From Acidimicrobiia bacterium UBA4744 (GTDB lineage Bacteria; Actinomycetota; Acidimicrobiia; Spongiisociales; UBA4744): DNA of 64,000 nucleotides. The notes under the pieces are model-generated. The model searched no databases. It had not been told where the DNA came from and saw only the letters and a program-made list of their open reading frames with translations. The stretch spans positions 113,718 to 177,717 of the forward strand of contig DHIO01000006.1 of assembly GCA_002403855.1 (NCBI GenBank), given 5' to 3'. Below, one piece after another: positions 1 to 8,800 of this stretch (positions within the stretch are counted from its first letter, which is position 1; each line of letters starts with the position of its first letter). A program made the translations under genes and the position numbers.

Positions 1-45
1 AGCGCGAGATTACCTGTTCATCAACACATCATCCACAATCCGGAG

Positions 46-64
46 CCCCGGGAGCGCACCGGGG
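46..64 (+). other. Small GC-rich hairpin upstream of the threonine aldolase gene
   Basis: CCCCGG at 46-51 can pair with CCGGGG at 59-64 around a 7-base loop. No T-run follows, so it is a poor intrinsic terminator. It could be the tail of a terminator for a gene outside the window or an incidental leader structure. The rest of 1-117 shows no gene. Confidence 0.25.
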
Positions 65-117
65 GATCGGCTCCGTTGAGTACCCTGGCGGGACGCCAGG
101 CAGGAGTGACAGCGACT

Positions 118-1161
118 ATGGCCTTCGCAGACGGCACAGCCGACTTCCGATCAGACACGGTTACTCGGCCCACGCCCGAGATGCGCAGAGCTATGGCGGA
201 AGCCGCCGTCGGAGACGATGTGTACGGCGAAGACCCGACCGTCAATGCTCTCGAAGAGGAATCGGCGGCGGCCGTTGGCAAGCCGGCTGCAGTGTTCGTT
301 CCCACCGGCAGTATGGGCAACCAGCTGGCTATCGGAACCCTGACCCGGCCCGGGGACGAGGCCCTGTGCGTGGAGGCCGCCCACGTACGCAACTACGAGG
401 TGGCGGCAGCCGCCGCGGTTTCGGGGGTGCAGTTCCGCACTCTTCCCGGACCCGGCGGGCAGATGACGGCCGAAGAGGTGAAGACGGCCATCGATCAGTC
501 GCACTACCACATGCCGCGCATCTCTCTGCTGGTGTGGGAGAACACCCACAACGTGTCCGGAGGGACTGTGGTGCCTTACGACATGATGTCGGCTTCCAGT
601 GGGGTGGCTCGCGCCGGAGGTCTGGCGGTGCACATCGACGGTGCTCGTATCTTCAACGCCGTGGCGGCAACGGGGACCCCGGCCGCAGATTTTGCGGGCC
701 TGGCCGACACCATCCAGTTTTGCTTCTCGAAGGGTCTCGGGGCTCCGGTCGGATCTGTTCTGTGTGGTTCTGAGGAGGCAATGGCCGAGGCTCGCTATGT
801 TCGCAAGCGGTTGGGCGGGGGGATGCGGCAGGTCGGTGTTGTCGCCGCCCCGGCCCGTATCGCTCTGCGGGATCGAGATCGTATTGCCGAGGATCACCGG
901 GTTGCCCGGCTGCTTGCGGAAGGCTTGAGCGACCGCTACCCGGCCGCAGTGGACCTTGCGCGAGTCGAGACCAACATGGTCATCGTCGACGGATCGGCCC
1001 TTCCGTTCGACGTGGCGGAGTTGGTGGACCGGTTCCACCGGCGGGGCATCATCATCGGAACGTTGGGGCCGGACATGATCCGGCTGGTGACACATCGTGA
1101 TGTGAACGCGGACGACGTAGCGCGATTGCTGGCCGTTCTCGATGAGTTGGAAAGGCATTGA
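118..1161 (+). CDS. ltaE: Low-specificity L-threonine aldolase
   Basis: This PLP enzyme would cleave L-threonine or L-allo-threonine to glycine and acetaldehyde in the cytoplasm. The N-terminus ([17 protein letters not shown], residues 10-26) is the family signature. The [10 protein letters not shown] motif carries the PLP-binding lysine at about residue 205, and HIDGAR near residue 172 carries the aspartate that contacts the PLP nitrogen. At 347 residues it is full length. I chose ATG 118 because GGAG at 103-106 sits just upstream; the in-frame GTG 106 and TTG 76 are alternatives. It lies 57 bp upstream of fabD on the same strand, and nothing links the two functions. The family call is secure; the stereo-preference is not readable from sequence. 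Confidence 0.92.
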   Translation: MAFADGTADFRSDTVTRPTPEMRRAMAEAAVGDDVYGEDPTVNALEEESAAAVGKPAAVFVPTGSMGNQLAIGTLTRPGDEALCVEAAHVRNYEVAAAAAVSGVQFRTLPGPGGQMTAEEVKTAIDQSHYHMPRISLLVWENTHNVSGGTVVPYDMMSASSGVARAGGLAVHIDGARIFNAVAATGTPAADFAGLADTIQFCFSKGLGAPVGSVLCGSEEAMAEARYVRKRLGGGMRQVGVVAAPARIALRDRDRIAEDHRVARLLAEGLSDRYPAAVDLARVETNMVIVDGSALPFDVAELVDRFHRRGIIIGTLGPDMIRLVTHRDVNADDVARLLAVLDELERH

Positions 1162-1218
1162 CCCTGCGGCGATGATCTCCCCGTAACCACCGGGTGCCCT
1201 CCCTAGTCTCACCACCCA

Positions 1219-2160
1219 ATGCGCTTTGCGGTTCTGTTTCCGGGACAGGGAAGCCAGCAGGTCGGGATGGGAGCGGAGCTCTTCGACGCTCGGCCGGATC
1301 TGCTGGGTTCGACGGTCGACGAGGTACTCGGCTGGTCGCTGCGCGACGTCTGCCTCACCGGCCCGGAATCGGATCTGACCAGGACCGATCGGGCTCAACC
1401 GGCGCTCTTCGCCGTCGCGTACGCACTATGGGAGGAGTTTTCCCGGATGCTGGGCGGGACCAGACCTGTGGCGGGTGCCGGTCACTCGTTGGGCGAGTAC
1501 ACGGCCCTGACCGCGGCAGGGACCTTCGATTACTCCACGGGATTGAAGCTCGTGACCGACCGGGGACGGGCCATGGCCGACGCGGCCGCCCGCCAGCCGT
1601 CGGGGATGGCCGCATTGCTGGGCTGTGATGTGGGCACGGCAGAGAAGATCGCTGGGGTGCGCCGCGATGAAGGAGGACGGCTGTGGGTGGCGAACATCAA
1701 CGCGCCCGGTCAGATCGTCGTAGCCGGCGCCGAGGCCGACCTCGAATGGCTCGATTCTCACGGCAGAGAACATGGGGTCCGCCGGGTAGCCCGGCTGAAC
1801 GTGGCGGGTGCCTTCCATTCGCCACTAATGGCATCCGCCACCGAGAAACTCAGGGAATCCCTCCATACCGTTGAACCTGCGCTACCGTCGTTTCCTGTGT
1901 GGGCGAACGTGACGGCTCGGGCCGGCACACCTTCTGAGGTATGCGACCTCCTGGCCCGCCAGGTGGAATCGCCGGTCCGGTTTGCCGAGAGCCTCGTCGA
2001 TATGGCGGGGGCCGTCGACGCCTTCGTCCATGTTGGTCCGGGCGACGTGACAGCCGGAATGGCCAGGCGTTCGGCGTCGGGCCGCGAGGTGCTGGTCGTC
2101 AACGACCTGAGCTCGGCGGCTGCGGTTGCCGACCGGCTGGTCGATCGTGTGAGGGAGTGA
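1219..2160 (+). CDS. fabD: Malonyl-CoA:ACP transacylase (FabD)
   Basis: FabD loads malonyl groups onto acyl carrier protein for type II fatty-acid synthesis. The protein starts with FPGQGSQQVGMG and has the nucleophile motif GHSLGEYTAL, with the active-site serine at residue 90. A histidine in VAGAFHSPLM fits the catalytic partner. At 313 residues it is normal length. It opens a five-gene fab cassette and its TGA shares one base with the fabH ATG. There is no clear Shine-Dalgarno sequence before ATG 1219. A TAGTCT hexamer at 1204-1209 ends 9 bases before the ATG, so a leaderless transcript is possible. Confidence 0.96.
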   Translation: MRFAVLFPGQGSQQVGMGAELFDARPDLLGSTVDEVLGWSLRDVCLTGPESDLTRTDRAQPALFAVAYALWEEFSRMLGGTRPVAGAGHSLGEYTALTAAGTFDYSTGLKLVTDRGRAMADAAARQPSGMAALLGCDVGTAEKIAGVRRDEGGRLWVANINAPGQIVVAGAEADLEWLDSHGREHGVRRVARLNVAGAFHSPLMASATEKLRESLHTVEPALPSFPVWANVTARAGTPSEVCDLLARQVESPVRFAESLVDMAGAVDAFVHVGPGDVTAGMARRSASGREVLVVNDLSSAAAVADRLVDRVRE

Positions 2161-3248
2161 TGGTGCGGTACGCGGAAATCACCGGATGGGGCAAATGTGT
2201 CCCTCCCTCAGTTCTGTCCAACAGCGATCTCGAGGTTCTCACCGACACCAGTGACGACTGGATCACCACCCGCACCGGTATCAAGGAGCGTCGCATCTCC
2301 CATGTCAACGTGTCGGACATGGCGGTGGTGGCTTCGCTTCATGCCCTGGCGGCGGCCAATCTCGAACCCACCGACATCGATCTCATTCTGCTGGCTACCT
2401 GCACAGCCGACCTCGTTATTCCCAGCGCTGCCTCGCTCGTTCAGGCCAAGCTGGGCGCCACCAACGCCGCGGCACTCGACCTGAACGCGGCGTGCTCGGG
2501 ATGGATCTACGCTCTCAACGTCGGGACTCAGATGGTGCGGAGCGGGGGGCACAACAGGGTTCTGGTGATCGGAGCGGAGAAGCTGTCGTTCCTCCTGGAC
2601 TTCACCGACCGTTCGACGGCCGTGTTGTTCGGAGACGGGGCGGGCGCCGTGGTTCTCGAGGCGACCGAGGAACCGGTCGGTTTGCGGTCGGTGGAAATCG
2701 GGACGGATGGTTCGGTCGCCGACATTCTCTGCGTACCGGGCGTGGGTACCGCCGGCAATCGATACCAGGGCGATCCGAGTGACTATGCCGTCCATATGGA
2801 CGGCCCAGAGGTCTTCCGGCGAGCGGTGACGGCGATGGGCGAGGCATCGAGCCGGGTGGTCGAGCAGGCCGGTCTGTCCGTTGATGAGGTAGACCTCCTG
2901 ATACCTCACCAGGCCAACGTCCGGATCATCGATGCGACCGCTCGCAAACTGAAGCTGGCTCCAGAGCAGGTGTTCGTGAATATCGCTTCCTACGGCAACA
3001 CCTCGGCGGCCACCATCCCGATGGCGCTCACCGAAGCTCTCCAAGAAGGACGGGTAGAACCCGGCGCCAACATCGTCTTCGCGGCCTTCGGAGCGGGCCT
3101 GACATGGGCGGCGGCCGTGGTCCGGTGGGGCCGGAGGGTGGAACCCCTCGGCACGAGCGATGCTCATCTACCTCCGGTCGACAAGACGGCCGCCGAGCTG
3201 CTCGAGGCGAATGTGGCGTTCTACGGAGAGGGCAGGAGGTCCGAATGA
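2160..3248 (+). CDS. fabH: 3-oxoacyl-ACP synthase III (FabH)
   Basis: FabH starts fatty-acid synthesis by condensing an acyl-CoA primer with malonyl-ACP. The triad is visible: Cys112 in NAACSGWIYALN, His250 in IPHQAN and Asn280 in SYGNTSAA. The start ATG 2160 overlaps the fabD stop by one base and is preceded by AGGGAG at 2152-2157. The protein is 362 residues. About 40 residues follow the normal end of the thiolase fold (after AAAVVRWGRR) and have no motif I recognise, so this FabH has a C-terminal extension. It overlaps fabG by 4 bp. Primer choice, straight or branched, cannot be read from sequence. Confidence 0.96.
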   Translation: MVRYAEITGWGKCVPPSVLSNSDLEVLTDTSDDWITTRTGIKERRISHVNVSDMAVVASLHALAAANLEPTDIDLILLATCTADLVIPSAASLVQAKLGATNAAALDLNAACSGWIYALNVGTQMVRSGGHNRVLVIGAEKLSFLLDFTDRSTAVLFGDGAGAVVLEATEEPVGLRSVEIGTDGSVADILCVPGVGTAGNRYQGDPSDYAVHMDGPEVFRRAVTAMGEASSRVVEQAGLSVDEVDLLIPHQANVRIIDATARKLKLAPEQVFVNIASYGNTSAATIPMALTEALQEGRVEPGANIVFAAFGAGLTWAAAVVRWGRRVEPLGTSDAHLPPVDKTAAELLEANVAFYGEGRRSE

Positions 3249-3982
3249 CGAAGGTGGCCCTCGTCACCGGTGGATCGGGCGGCATCGGCCGGGCGGTGGC
3301 TCTGGAGCTGGCGGCCCGCGGCAACCGGGTGGCCGTCAACTACTACGTCGGCTTTGCCGAGGCGGCCGCCGAGGTGCTCGAGGAGATCGGCTCTGCCGGT
3401 GGTGAAGGCGTCACCGTCCAGGCCGACGTCAGCGACCCTCAGGACGTCGCGCAGATGTTCGCGACGGTGACCGAACAGCTCGGCCCGGTCGACATTCTCG
3501 TCAACAACGCCGGCATCACTCGGGACGGGTTGCTGCTGCGAATGGAAACCGACGACTGGGACGCCGTCCTGAGCACCAACCTTCGATCGGTCTACCTCTG
3601 CAGCAAGGCAGCGCTCCGCCCCATGGTGCGTTCCCGGTGGGGGAGGATCGTCAGCATCAGCTCTGTGGCCGGGCTCTCCGGCAACGTAGGGCAAGCCAAC
3701 TACGCGGCCTCGAAGGCGGGTGTGGTGGGCTTCACCAAATCGGTGGCGAAGGAAGTGGGGTCGAGAGGAGTCACGGTCAACGCAATCGCTCCCGGCTTCA
3801 TCGATACGGATATGACGAGAAAGTTGCCCGATGAAGTACGCGACGCGGCCTCCGGATCGATTGCGCTCGGGCGGTTCGGCCTCCCGCGTGAGGTCGCCTC
3901 GGCCGTGGGCTATCTTGCCTCGGAAGACGCCGCCTACATCACCGGACAGGTCCTCGTTGTAGACGGAGGCATGGCACTCTAG
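3245..3982 (+). CDS. fabG: 3-oxoacyl-ACP reductase (FabG)
   Basis: FabG is the NADPH-dependent reductase of the elongation cycle and belongs to the short-chain dehydrogenase family. The nucleotide-binding motif is TGGSGGIG (residues 8-15), followed by NNAG at 87-90. The catalytic set is Asn112, Ser140, Tyr153 and Lys157 (YAASK). The C-terminal GQVLVVDGGM is typical of the family. At 245 residues it is standard length. ATG 3245 overlaps the fabH stop (ATGA) and AGGAGG lies at 3234-3239. Its place inside the fab cassette separates it from the many other SDRs. Confidence 0.95.
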   Translation: MTKVALVTGGSGGIGRAVALELAARGNRVAVNYYVGFAEAAAEVLEEIGSAGGEGVTVQADVSDPQDVAQMFATVTEQLGPVDILVNNAGITRDGLLLRMETDDWDAVLSTNLRSVYLCSKAALRPMVRSRWGRIVSISSVAGLSGNVGQANYAASKAGVVGFTKSVAKEVGSRGVTVNAIAPGFIDTDMTRKLPDEVRDAASGSIALGRFGLPREVASAVGYLASEDAAYITGQVLVVDGGMAL

Positions 3983-3991
3983 GGAGGAAAG

Positions 3992-4237
3992 ATGGATCGC
4001 TCGGAAATCGAGAACCGCATCAAGAACCTGCTCGTCAGCGAGCTTGGTTTGGACGAATCGAGAGTATCCGCGGAAGCCACGTTTGAGGAAGACCTCGAAG
4101 TGGACTCGCTGGGCGTGGTGGAACTGTTGATGGCCCTCGAAGACGAGTTCGGGGTCAAGATTCCCGACGAAGAAGCGGAAGAAATCGGCACGGTCGGCGA
4201 GGCCGTCGACGTAGTCGAAGCCAAGTTGGCCGGCTGA
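3992..4237 (+). CDS. acpP: Acyl carrier protein
   Basis: This small acidic 81-residue protein carries growing acyl chains on a phosphopantetheine arm attached to Ser39 in the motif EVDSLGVVELLMALE. It lies between fabG and fabF, as in many fab operons. ATG 3992 is preceded by a strong AGGGAGG. The sequence shows the expected four-helix pattern with no extra domain. Confidence 0.96.
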   Translation: MDRSEIENRIKNLLVSELGLDESRVSAEATFEEDLEVDSLGVVELLMALEDEFGVKIPDEEAEEIGTVGEAVDVVEAKLAG

Positions 4238-4245
4238 GGCAACCG

Positions 4246-5502
4246 ATGCGTACGCGCGACCGGCGCGTCGTCGTAACCGGGCTGGGTGCCGTCACTCCGG
4301 TCGGGCTCACCGTCGACGATTTCTGGAAGGCATTACTCGCCGGGAAGTCCGGAATCGAGGAGATCGCTGCGTTTGACGCGGCGGGATTTGCCGTGCGCAT
4401 AGCCGGCGAGCTCAAGGACTTCGATCCCGAGACGTACCTCAGTCGCCGTGAGGTCCGCACCATGGACCGGTACGCGCAACTGTTCTACATCGCGACTGCC
4501 CAGGCACTCCTTGATGCCGGAATTGACTACTCGGAGGATCCGGAAGCGGGCCTTCGTTCGGGAGTAGTCATCGGTGGAGGAATCGGCGGCATCATCTCCG
4601 TGCAGGAATCGATGCAGATCATGTTCACCCGAGGCGGGGACCGGATGAACCCCTACACCATCACCCAGATCATTCCCAACATGGGAGCCGGGTACGTCTC
4701 CATCGCCTTCAACCTCCTGGGTCCGGTCAGTTGCACGGTCACCGCTTGCGCTGCCTCGGCCAACGCCATCGGCGACGCCGCCGAGCTGATCCGGAGAGGC
4801 GCCGCCGACGTCATGGTGGCGGGTGGCGCGGAAGCTCCCATTCGCGAGTACGCAATAGCCGGATTCGCTCAGGCGCGCGCCCTGTCAACCAGAAACGACG
4901 ATCCTTCAGGAGCCTCGCGGCCCTTCGATGCCCATCGTGACGGCTTCGTCATGGCGGAAGGGGCGGCTTCGCTGATCCTCGAAGAGCGGGATCATGCCTT
5001 GGCTCGCGGAGCGCACATCTACGCGGAATTCGTGGGGTACGGGATGTCATCGGACGCGTACCACATCACGCTTCCCAAACCTGGCGGTACGGGAGCCGCC
5101 CGGGCCATGACCGCCGCCATCGACGATGCCGGAATCGAACCCGGGAAGATCGACTACATCAACGCCCACGGGACCTCGACCGCCGCCAACGACTCCACCG
5201 AGACCGCGGCCATCAAATTGGCTCTGGGCGAAGAGACCGCTCGAGGGGTGGCAATCTCATCCACCAAATCCATGACCGGCCACACCCTGGGAGGAGCCGG
5301 GGCCGTCGAAGCGGTGGCCAGCGTCCTCGCCATTCGCGACGGGATGGTTCCCCCCACCATCAACTACACCACCCCGGATCCGGAGTGCGACCTGGACTAT
5401 GTCCCCAACGACGCGCGAGCGATGGAAGTGGCGACGGTGATGAGCAACTCGTTCGGCTTCGGCGGTCACAACGTCTCCTTGATCTTCGAAAAGCACGAGT
5501 AG
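4246..5502 (+). CDS. fabF: 3-oxoacyl-ACP synthase II (FabF)
   Basis: FabF condenses malonyl-ACP with acyl-ACP during chain elongation. It has the Cys-His-His active site of elongating ketosynthases: Cys168 in VTACAASANAIG, His308 in NAHGTSTAAND and His346 in KSMTGHTLGGAG, with Lys341 nearby. The protein is full length at 418 residues. It is the last gene of the cassette and starts 8 bases after acpP. fabI and fabZ are not in the window. Confidence 0.96.
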   Translation: MRTRDRRVVVTGLGAVTPVGLTVDDFWKALLAGKSGIEEIAAFDAAGFAVRIAGELKDFDPETYLSRREVRTMDRYAQLFYIATAQALLDAGIDYSEDPEAGLRSGVVIGGGIGGIISVQESMQIMFTRGGDRMNPYTITQIIPNMGAGYVSIAFNLLGPVSCTVTACAASANAIGDAAELIRRGAADVMVAGGAEAPIREYAIAGFAQARALSTRNDDPSGASRPFDAHRDGFVMAEGAASLILEERDHALARGAHIYAEFVGYGMSSDAYHITLPKPGGTGAARAMTAAIDDAGIEPGKIDYINAHGTSTAANDSTETAAIKLALGEETARGVAISSTKSMTGHTLGGAGAVEAVASVLAIRDGMVPPTINYTTPDPECDLDYVPNDARAMEVATVMSNSFGFGGHNVSLIFEKHE

Positions 5503-5520
5503 ACCAGGCCCGTTCCTGGT
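5503..5520 (+). terminator. Short hairpin directly after fabF
   Basis: ACCAGG at 5503-5508 pairs with CCTGGT at 5515-5520 around a 6-base loop, starting at the base after the fabF stop. There is no T-run, so termination here is only possible. Confidence 0.25.
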
Positions 5521-5528
5521 CCGGCGCC

Positions 5529-6224
5529 GTGGTGAGCTGGATCTTTGCCACCGCTGCCAAGCTGATGATGCCGATCGGGGCGGTGTTGCTCCTCGCGACC
5601 CGGCGCATTCAGAACGACGATCTCGATCTACTGGCAGTGATCGCCCTGGTGATGGTGGTGGTCGGAGCGGTTCTCCTGTACCTCGTTCTTCGGTCACCGG
5701 AGCTGGCCGAACGCGTCGGCCGTGCCTTGGGCCGGTTTGTCCGCTGGGCAGCCGGTCTGTTCCGCAAGGAGGTGACCACGGACTTCGGTCGGCTGGTCTC
5801 CACGTTCAGGGAACAGTCCGCCGACGTGATAAGGAGCGGTTGGCTGGTCGGCATCAGCGCGAGCCTGACCGGTCAGCTCCTAGCCTTCCTACTGCTGTTG
5901 CTCTCACTTCGGTTTGTGGGCATCGGCGCGGATGCCCTCCATTGGCAGGTCGCCTTCGGGGCCGCTGCGGCGGTAGCGGCGGTGTCCGTCATTCCGATCT
6001 TCAATGTGCCCGGGATCGGCGAAGCCATCCTCATTATCGTCTTCAACGGCGCCGTCGGCCCCGAATCCTCAGATCAGGTCGCAGCGGCCGTCTTCGTGTT
6101 CCGGGTACTCAGTTGGCTCGCGCCTATTCCCTTTGGGGCTGTGATCTTCAGCCGATGGCGGCAGTGGGTCCGGGAGCATGGCCAGGCGGATCTGCTCGAA
6201 GCCTTCGACGAACCAGAGGACTGA
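5529..6224 (+). CDS. Short LPG-synthase-like (UPF0104) membrane protein, N-terminally reduced
   Basis: The 231-residue product is strongly hydrophobic, with about five membrane segments. It resembles the C-terminal half of the lysylphosphatidylglycerol-synthase transmembrane family (UPF0104, YbhN/AglD-like). The supporting blocks are the NVPGIGEAILIIVF stretch, like the family's P.PGG.G..E motif, and a closing FRVLSWLAPIPFGAVIF block. Family members usually have over 300 residues, so an N-terminal part seems missing. The reading frame upstream overlaps fabF and looks non-coding. The start is uncertain: GTG 5529 and GTG 5532 both lack a Shine-Dalgarno sequence. It may be a genuine short paralogue or a decayed gene. 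Confidence 0.5.
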   Translation: MVSWIFATAAKLMMPIGAVLLLATRRIQNDDLDLLAVIALVMVVVGAVLLYLVLRSPELAERVGRALGRFVRWAAGLFRKEVTTDFGRLVSTFREQSADVIRSGWLVGISASLTGQLLAFLLLLLSLRFVGIGADALHWQVAFGAAAAVAAVSVIPIFNVPGIGEAILIIVFNGAVGPESSDQVAAAVFVFRVLSWLAPIPFGAVIFSRWRQWVREHGQADLLEAFDEPED

Positions 6225-6483
6225 AAAGACTCTCTCCCGTCGGGCAGCTTCTCATGGGCCTCCTCCGTATGACCAGACAGGCCGCCCATGCTCCGCCCGC
6301 ACGGGTCTTCGGGATAGCGGCTGCTCGCCACACCAATGTCTCCGACGACACTTGTGACGAGGTTGCCTGTGTGGGAGCAATCACCGTGAGAACCACAAGC
6401 CGGCGGTGAGATGGCGGCGACTGCAGAGCACCCGGGTTTTGGCTATTGTCGGGCTCGGCCAATCGATGAACTGGAGGTCGACG

Positions 6484-6963
6484 GTGACATATGACCCGAA
6501 TAGGCAGGCGGCACTCGGCCAGGAGATCATGGATTCCATCGAGGTTGTGGCCGGGCTCATCGAGGCCAACCGCGACGCCTCGCACGGCATTCGGATGATG
6601 GCCGAAATCCTCGAGGATCTGCCCATTTCTTCGGAGTTGCGGGAAAAGGCGGAGATCAGGGATGGATTCGCTTCCAAGCTGGCCGTGATGATGTCGAAGT
6701 ACGGTGTGGCCGAGGACATTCCCGAGGGTGGATCCTTCAAGGGAAAGCGTTTTGGGTGGCGGCTTCACATCGCAACTTCGTTGAAGAAGGATGACCGGAC
6801 CGCCGTTCTCAAGGTTGCCGCCAAGGGCAACGAGGAGATGCAGAAGGACTATCGCGAAGCACTGGACGTTCAGCTGCCCGATGACGTTCGCAGGATCATC
6901 GTCAATCAACTACGGGAGATCGAGGCAACGGGCGACTGGATCCAGGCGAAGCTGGACGCCTGA
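6484..6963 (+). CDS. DUF2383 (PA2169-type) ferritin-like four-helix protein
   Basis: The 159-residue, mostly helical product fits the DUF2383/PA2169 family of small ferritin-like proteins, whose function is unsettled (stress or metal roles have been suggested). Supporting blocks are IEVVAGLIEANRDASHGIRM near the N-terminus and NEEMQKDYREALD in the second half. I chose GTG 6484 because GGAGG at 6473-6477 is ideally placed; an ATG at 6466 has no such site. The 259 bases upstream hold no gene I can support. The neighbours are unrelated. Confidence 0.65.
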   Translation: MTYDPNRQAALGQEIMDSIEVVAGLIEANRDASHGIRMMAEILEDLPISSELREKAEIRDGFASKLAVMMSKYGVAEDIPEGGSFKGKRFGWRLHIATSLKKDDRTAVLKVAAKGNEEMQKDYREALDVQLPDDVRRIIVNQLREIEATGDWIQAKLDA

Positions 6964-7147
6964 GCCGGCACCGGCGGAAGACGGTTCAGCGGAGATCCTC
7001 ACTACCGGCACGCAGCCGGCTTTCGTCCGGAACCCGTCTACCACCCGGCGACGAACGTGCCCGTCTTGGTGGTTCGGCCGGGGAGTGGATGTCACGTGTG
7101 CGAAATCTCCTGGTGCACGCAGACGACGAACCTCGAAATCGGGTTGT

Positions 7148-7432
7148 CTACTCCCGATCGGGTTGCGGTACCTCGCAGCCGGGACCGGGAGGTTCCTCGC
7201 CCCTCCGGGAAGCCTGCTGCCACTCGTTGAGCGACCGCACTACCAGTACTGCCACCACCAGGATTCCGGCAGCGACGACGAAGGCGGCCCCGAGGCCCAC
7301 CAGGGCAGCCAGAGGGGCGCACCCGCCGGGCCGGCAGCCCACCGTCACAACGCTCCAGCCGATGACCCCACCGATCACAAACCCGATCATCACCGGGACC
7401 ATCACCCACGGGTTGGGAAGGCGCCGCTTCAT
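7148..7432 (-). CDS. Small two-helix membrane protein of unknown function
   Basis: The 94-residue product has two hydrophobic segments: one near the N-terminus (WVMVPVMIGFVIGGVIGWSV) and one around residues 41-66 (LAALVGLGAAFVVAAGILVV). A short CRPGGC segment lies between them and a charged tail follows. I do not recognise the family. Its ATG overlaps the stop of the upstream membrane gene by 4 bp, so the two are probably translated together and may form one unit. Confidence 0.6.
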   Translation of the reverse strand: MKRRLPNPWVMVPVMIGFVIGGVIGWSVVTVGCRPGGCAPLAALVGLGAAFVVAAGILVVAVLVVRSLNEWQQASRRGEEPPGPGCEVPQPDRE

Positions 7433-8205
7433 GCTTCTCCCTGCTGTCGGGGTCGTCCGTGGTCATCTAGTCCGGCTGCTTCCAGGACCTCCGGTGGAGC
7501 CAGTTCGGGAGGAATCGCCACCGGGTCAACTGCTGTCCGGGTCGTGGTCAGAGTGGCCCGTTGGACTTCCGGTGACCAGGCGAGGGCCGTGAGCATGGCG
7601 ACGGCCGGCCCCAACACCAGAGCTTCCAGCCAGGGGAGGGGTGCCACGGCCGTCACGCCCAGCAACGGAAGACCCCCCCGCAGTGCCCACAGGGCAGGCA
7701 ACCACCCCTGTGAGTACCCCCAGGCGCCGAGGATCGCCAACCCGCTGAGTAACCAGCCGCCCATAGTGACGCCTCCGGGAGCCGTGACTGCAACCAGCGC
7801 CGGGAGGCCCAGCAGCCCAAGACTGAGGATCACCGCCGGCGGGGGAGGTCCATCGGCACGGGGCAGCCTGCGCAACCAGCCGTCCAACCAGGGTCCGGCC
7901 AAACCGCCACATGAGACTGCCGTCGCTGCCACTGCGGCAATCCACCATCCGTCCGCTTCGTAGAAGATGCCGAGAACGGCCTGACCTCCGAGAAGAACGA
8001 ACCCGGCCCATCGAGTCCAACGGCCCCGCGCAAGCACGATCCCTACCGCGATCACCGTTCCCAGCAAGAGGAGGTCGACGGCCAGGAGCACGGCGGCAGA
8101 ACCGGCCAGCGGTCCAGAACCGAATGCCAGAACCAGAGCCCAGCCCAAACAGGAGAGCACCATCAGAGCCGCAACCGTGAGGGGAGGACGTTGCATGCTG
8201 AGCAT
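7429..8205 (-). CDS. Multi-spanning membrane protein of unknown function
   Basis: The 258-residue product is rich in Leu, Ala, Gly and Trp, with about seven predicted membrane segments and a soluble C-terminal tail rich in Pro and Glu. No family motif is recognisable. The start ATG 8205 (reading MLSMQRPP) has AAGGG just upstream; ATG 8265 would overlap the divergent NUDIX start. It forms a two-gene unit with the small membrane protein downstream through a 4-bp overlap. Confidence 0.6.
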   Translation of the reverse strand: MLSMQRPPLTVAALMVLSCLGWALVLAFGSGPLAGSAAVLLAVDLLLLGTVIAVGIVLARGRWTRWAGFVLLGGQAVLGIFYEADGWWIAAVAATAVSCGGLAGPWLDGWLRRLPRADGPPPPAVILSLGLLGLPALVAVTAPGGVTMGGWLLSGLAILGAWGYSQGWLPALWALRGGLPLLGVTAVAPLPWLEALVLGPAVAMLTALAWSPEVQRATLTTTRTAVDPVAIPPELAPPEVLEAAGLDDHGRPRQQGEA

Positions 8206-8263
8206 TATGCCCTTACCCGAGCAGCACCGGACATGCCGATGAAGGCCGGGTACCCTGACCCGC

Positions 8264-8800
8264 ATGCATCAACACTGGCCGGGAGAATTCGTCTACTGCC
8301 CGCTGTGCGCCACACGGCTAGAGCAGCGGCGGGTTGGGGGGAAGCTGCGGCCGGTATGCCCATCGTGCGGCTACATCCATTTCAGGAATCCCGGCGTCGG
8401 TGTGGCGGCGCTGGTACAGAACGACGAGGGCCGCGTCCTCATGATCCGGCGCGGTCCTCAGGCCACGCAATCGGGACTGTGGGCGATACCCGCCGGATAC
8501 GTCGACTACGGGGAGGATGTCCGGGAGGCGGCCGCCCGGGAGATGCTCGAGGAGACGGGACTCGAGGTCGCCATCGGCGAACCGATCTACGTCGCTTCCA
8601 ATTTCCACGACCCTGCGAAGCTGACCGTCGGTATCTGGTTTCACGGGACCGTTACGGGTGGTCGCCTCGAGGCCGGCGATGATGCGGACGACGTGGGTTA
8701 TTTCCCGCTGGAAGATCTCCCCCCGCTGGCGTTCGAAACCGACGAGGCCCTCTTCGCCCGGCTTCGTTCTGAGCGGCGCGCCGGGGAGGCGATCGGCTAG
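8264..8800 (+). CDS. NUDIX hydrolase with N-terminal zinc ribbon
   Basis: The protein begins with a CPLC...CPSC zinc ribbon (about residues 12-38) followed by a NUDIX fold. The NUDIX box G-x5-E-x7-REUxEExGU is intact as GYVDYGEDVREAAAREMLEE followed by TG. This layout matches the NudC-like/ADP-ribose pyrophosphatase group that hydrolyses nucleoside-diphosphate derivatives; the exact substrate cannot be told. It is 178 residues long. Its TAG shares a CTAG with the stop of the convergent phosphatase gene. Confidence 0.85.
   Translation: MHQHWPGEFVYCPLCATRLEQRRVGGKLRPVCPSCGYIHFRNPGVGVAALVQNDEGRVLMIRRGPQATQSGLWAIPAGYVDYGEDVREAAAREMLEETGLEVAIGEPIYVASNFHDPAKLTVGIWFHGTVTGGRLEAGDDADDVGYFPLEDLPPLAFETDEALFARLRSERRAGEAIG

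Noticed and set aside
6791..7963. 390-codon plus-strand frame after the DUF2383 gene
   Set aside because: Its composition (Pro/Arg/Thr-rich) is that of a shadow, it overlaps DUF2383 in another frame, and it covers two plausible minus-strand membrane genes.
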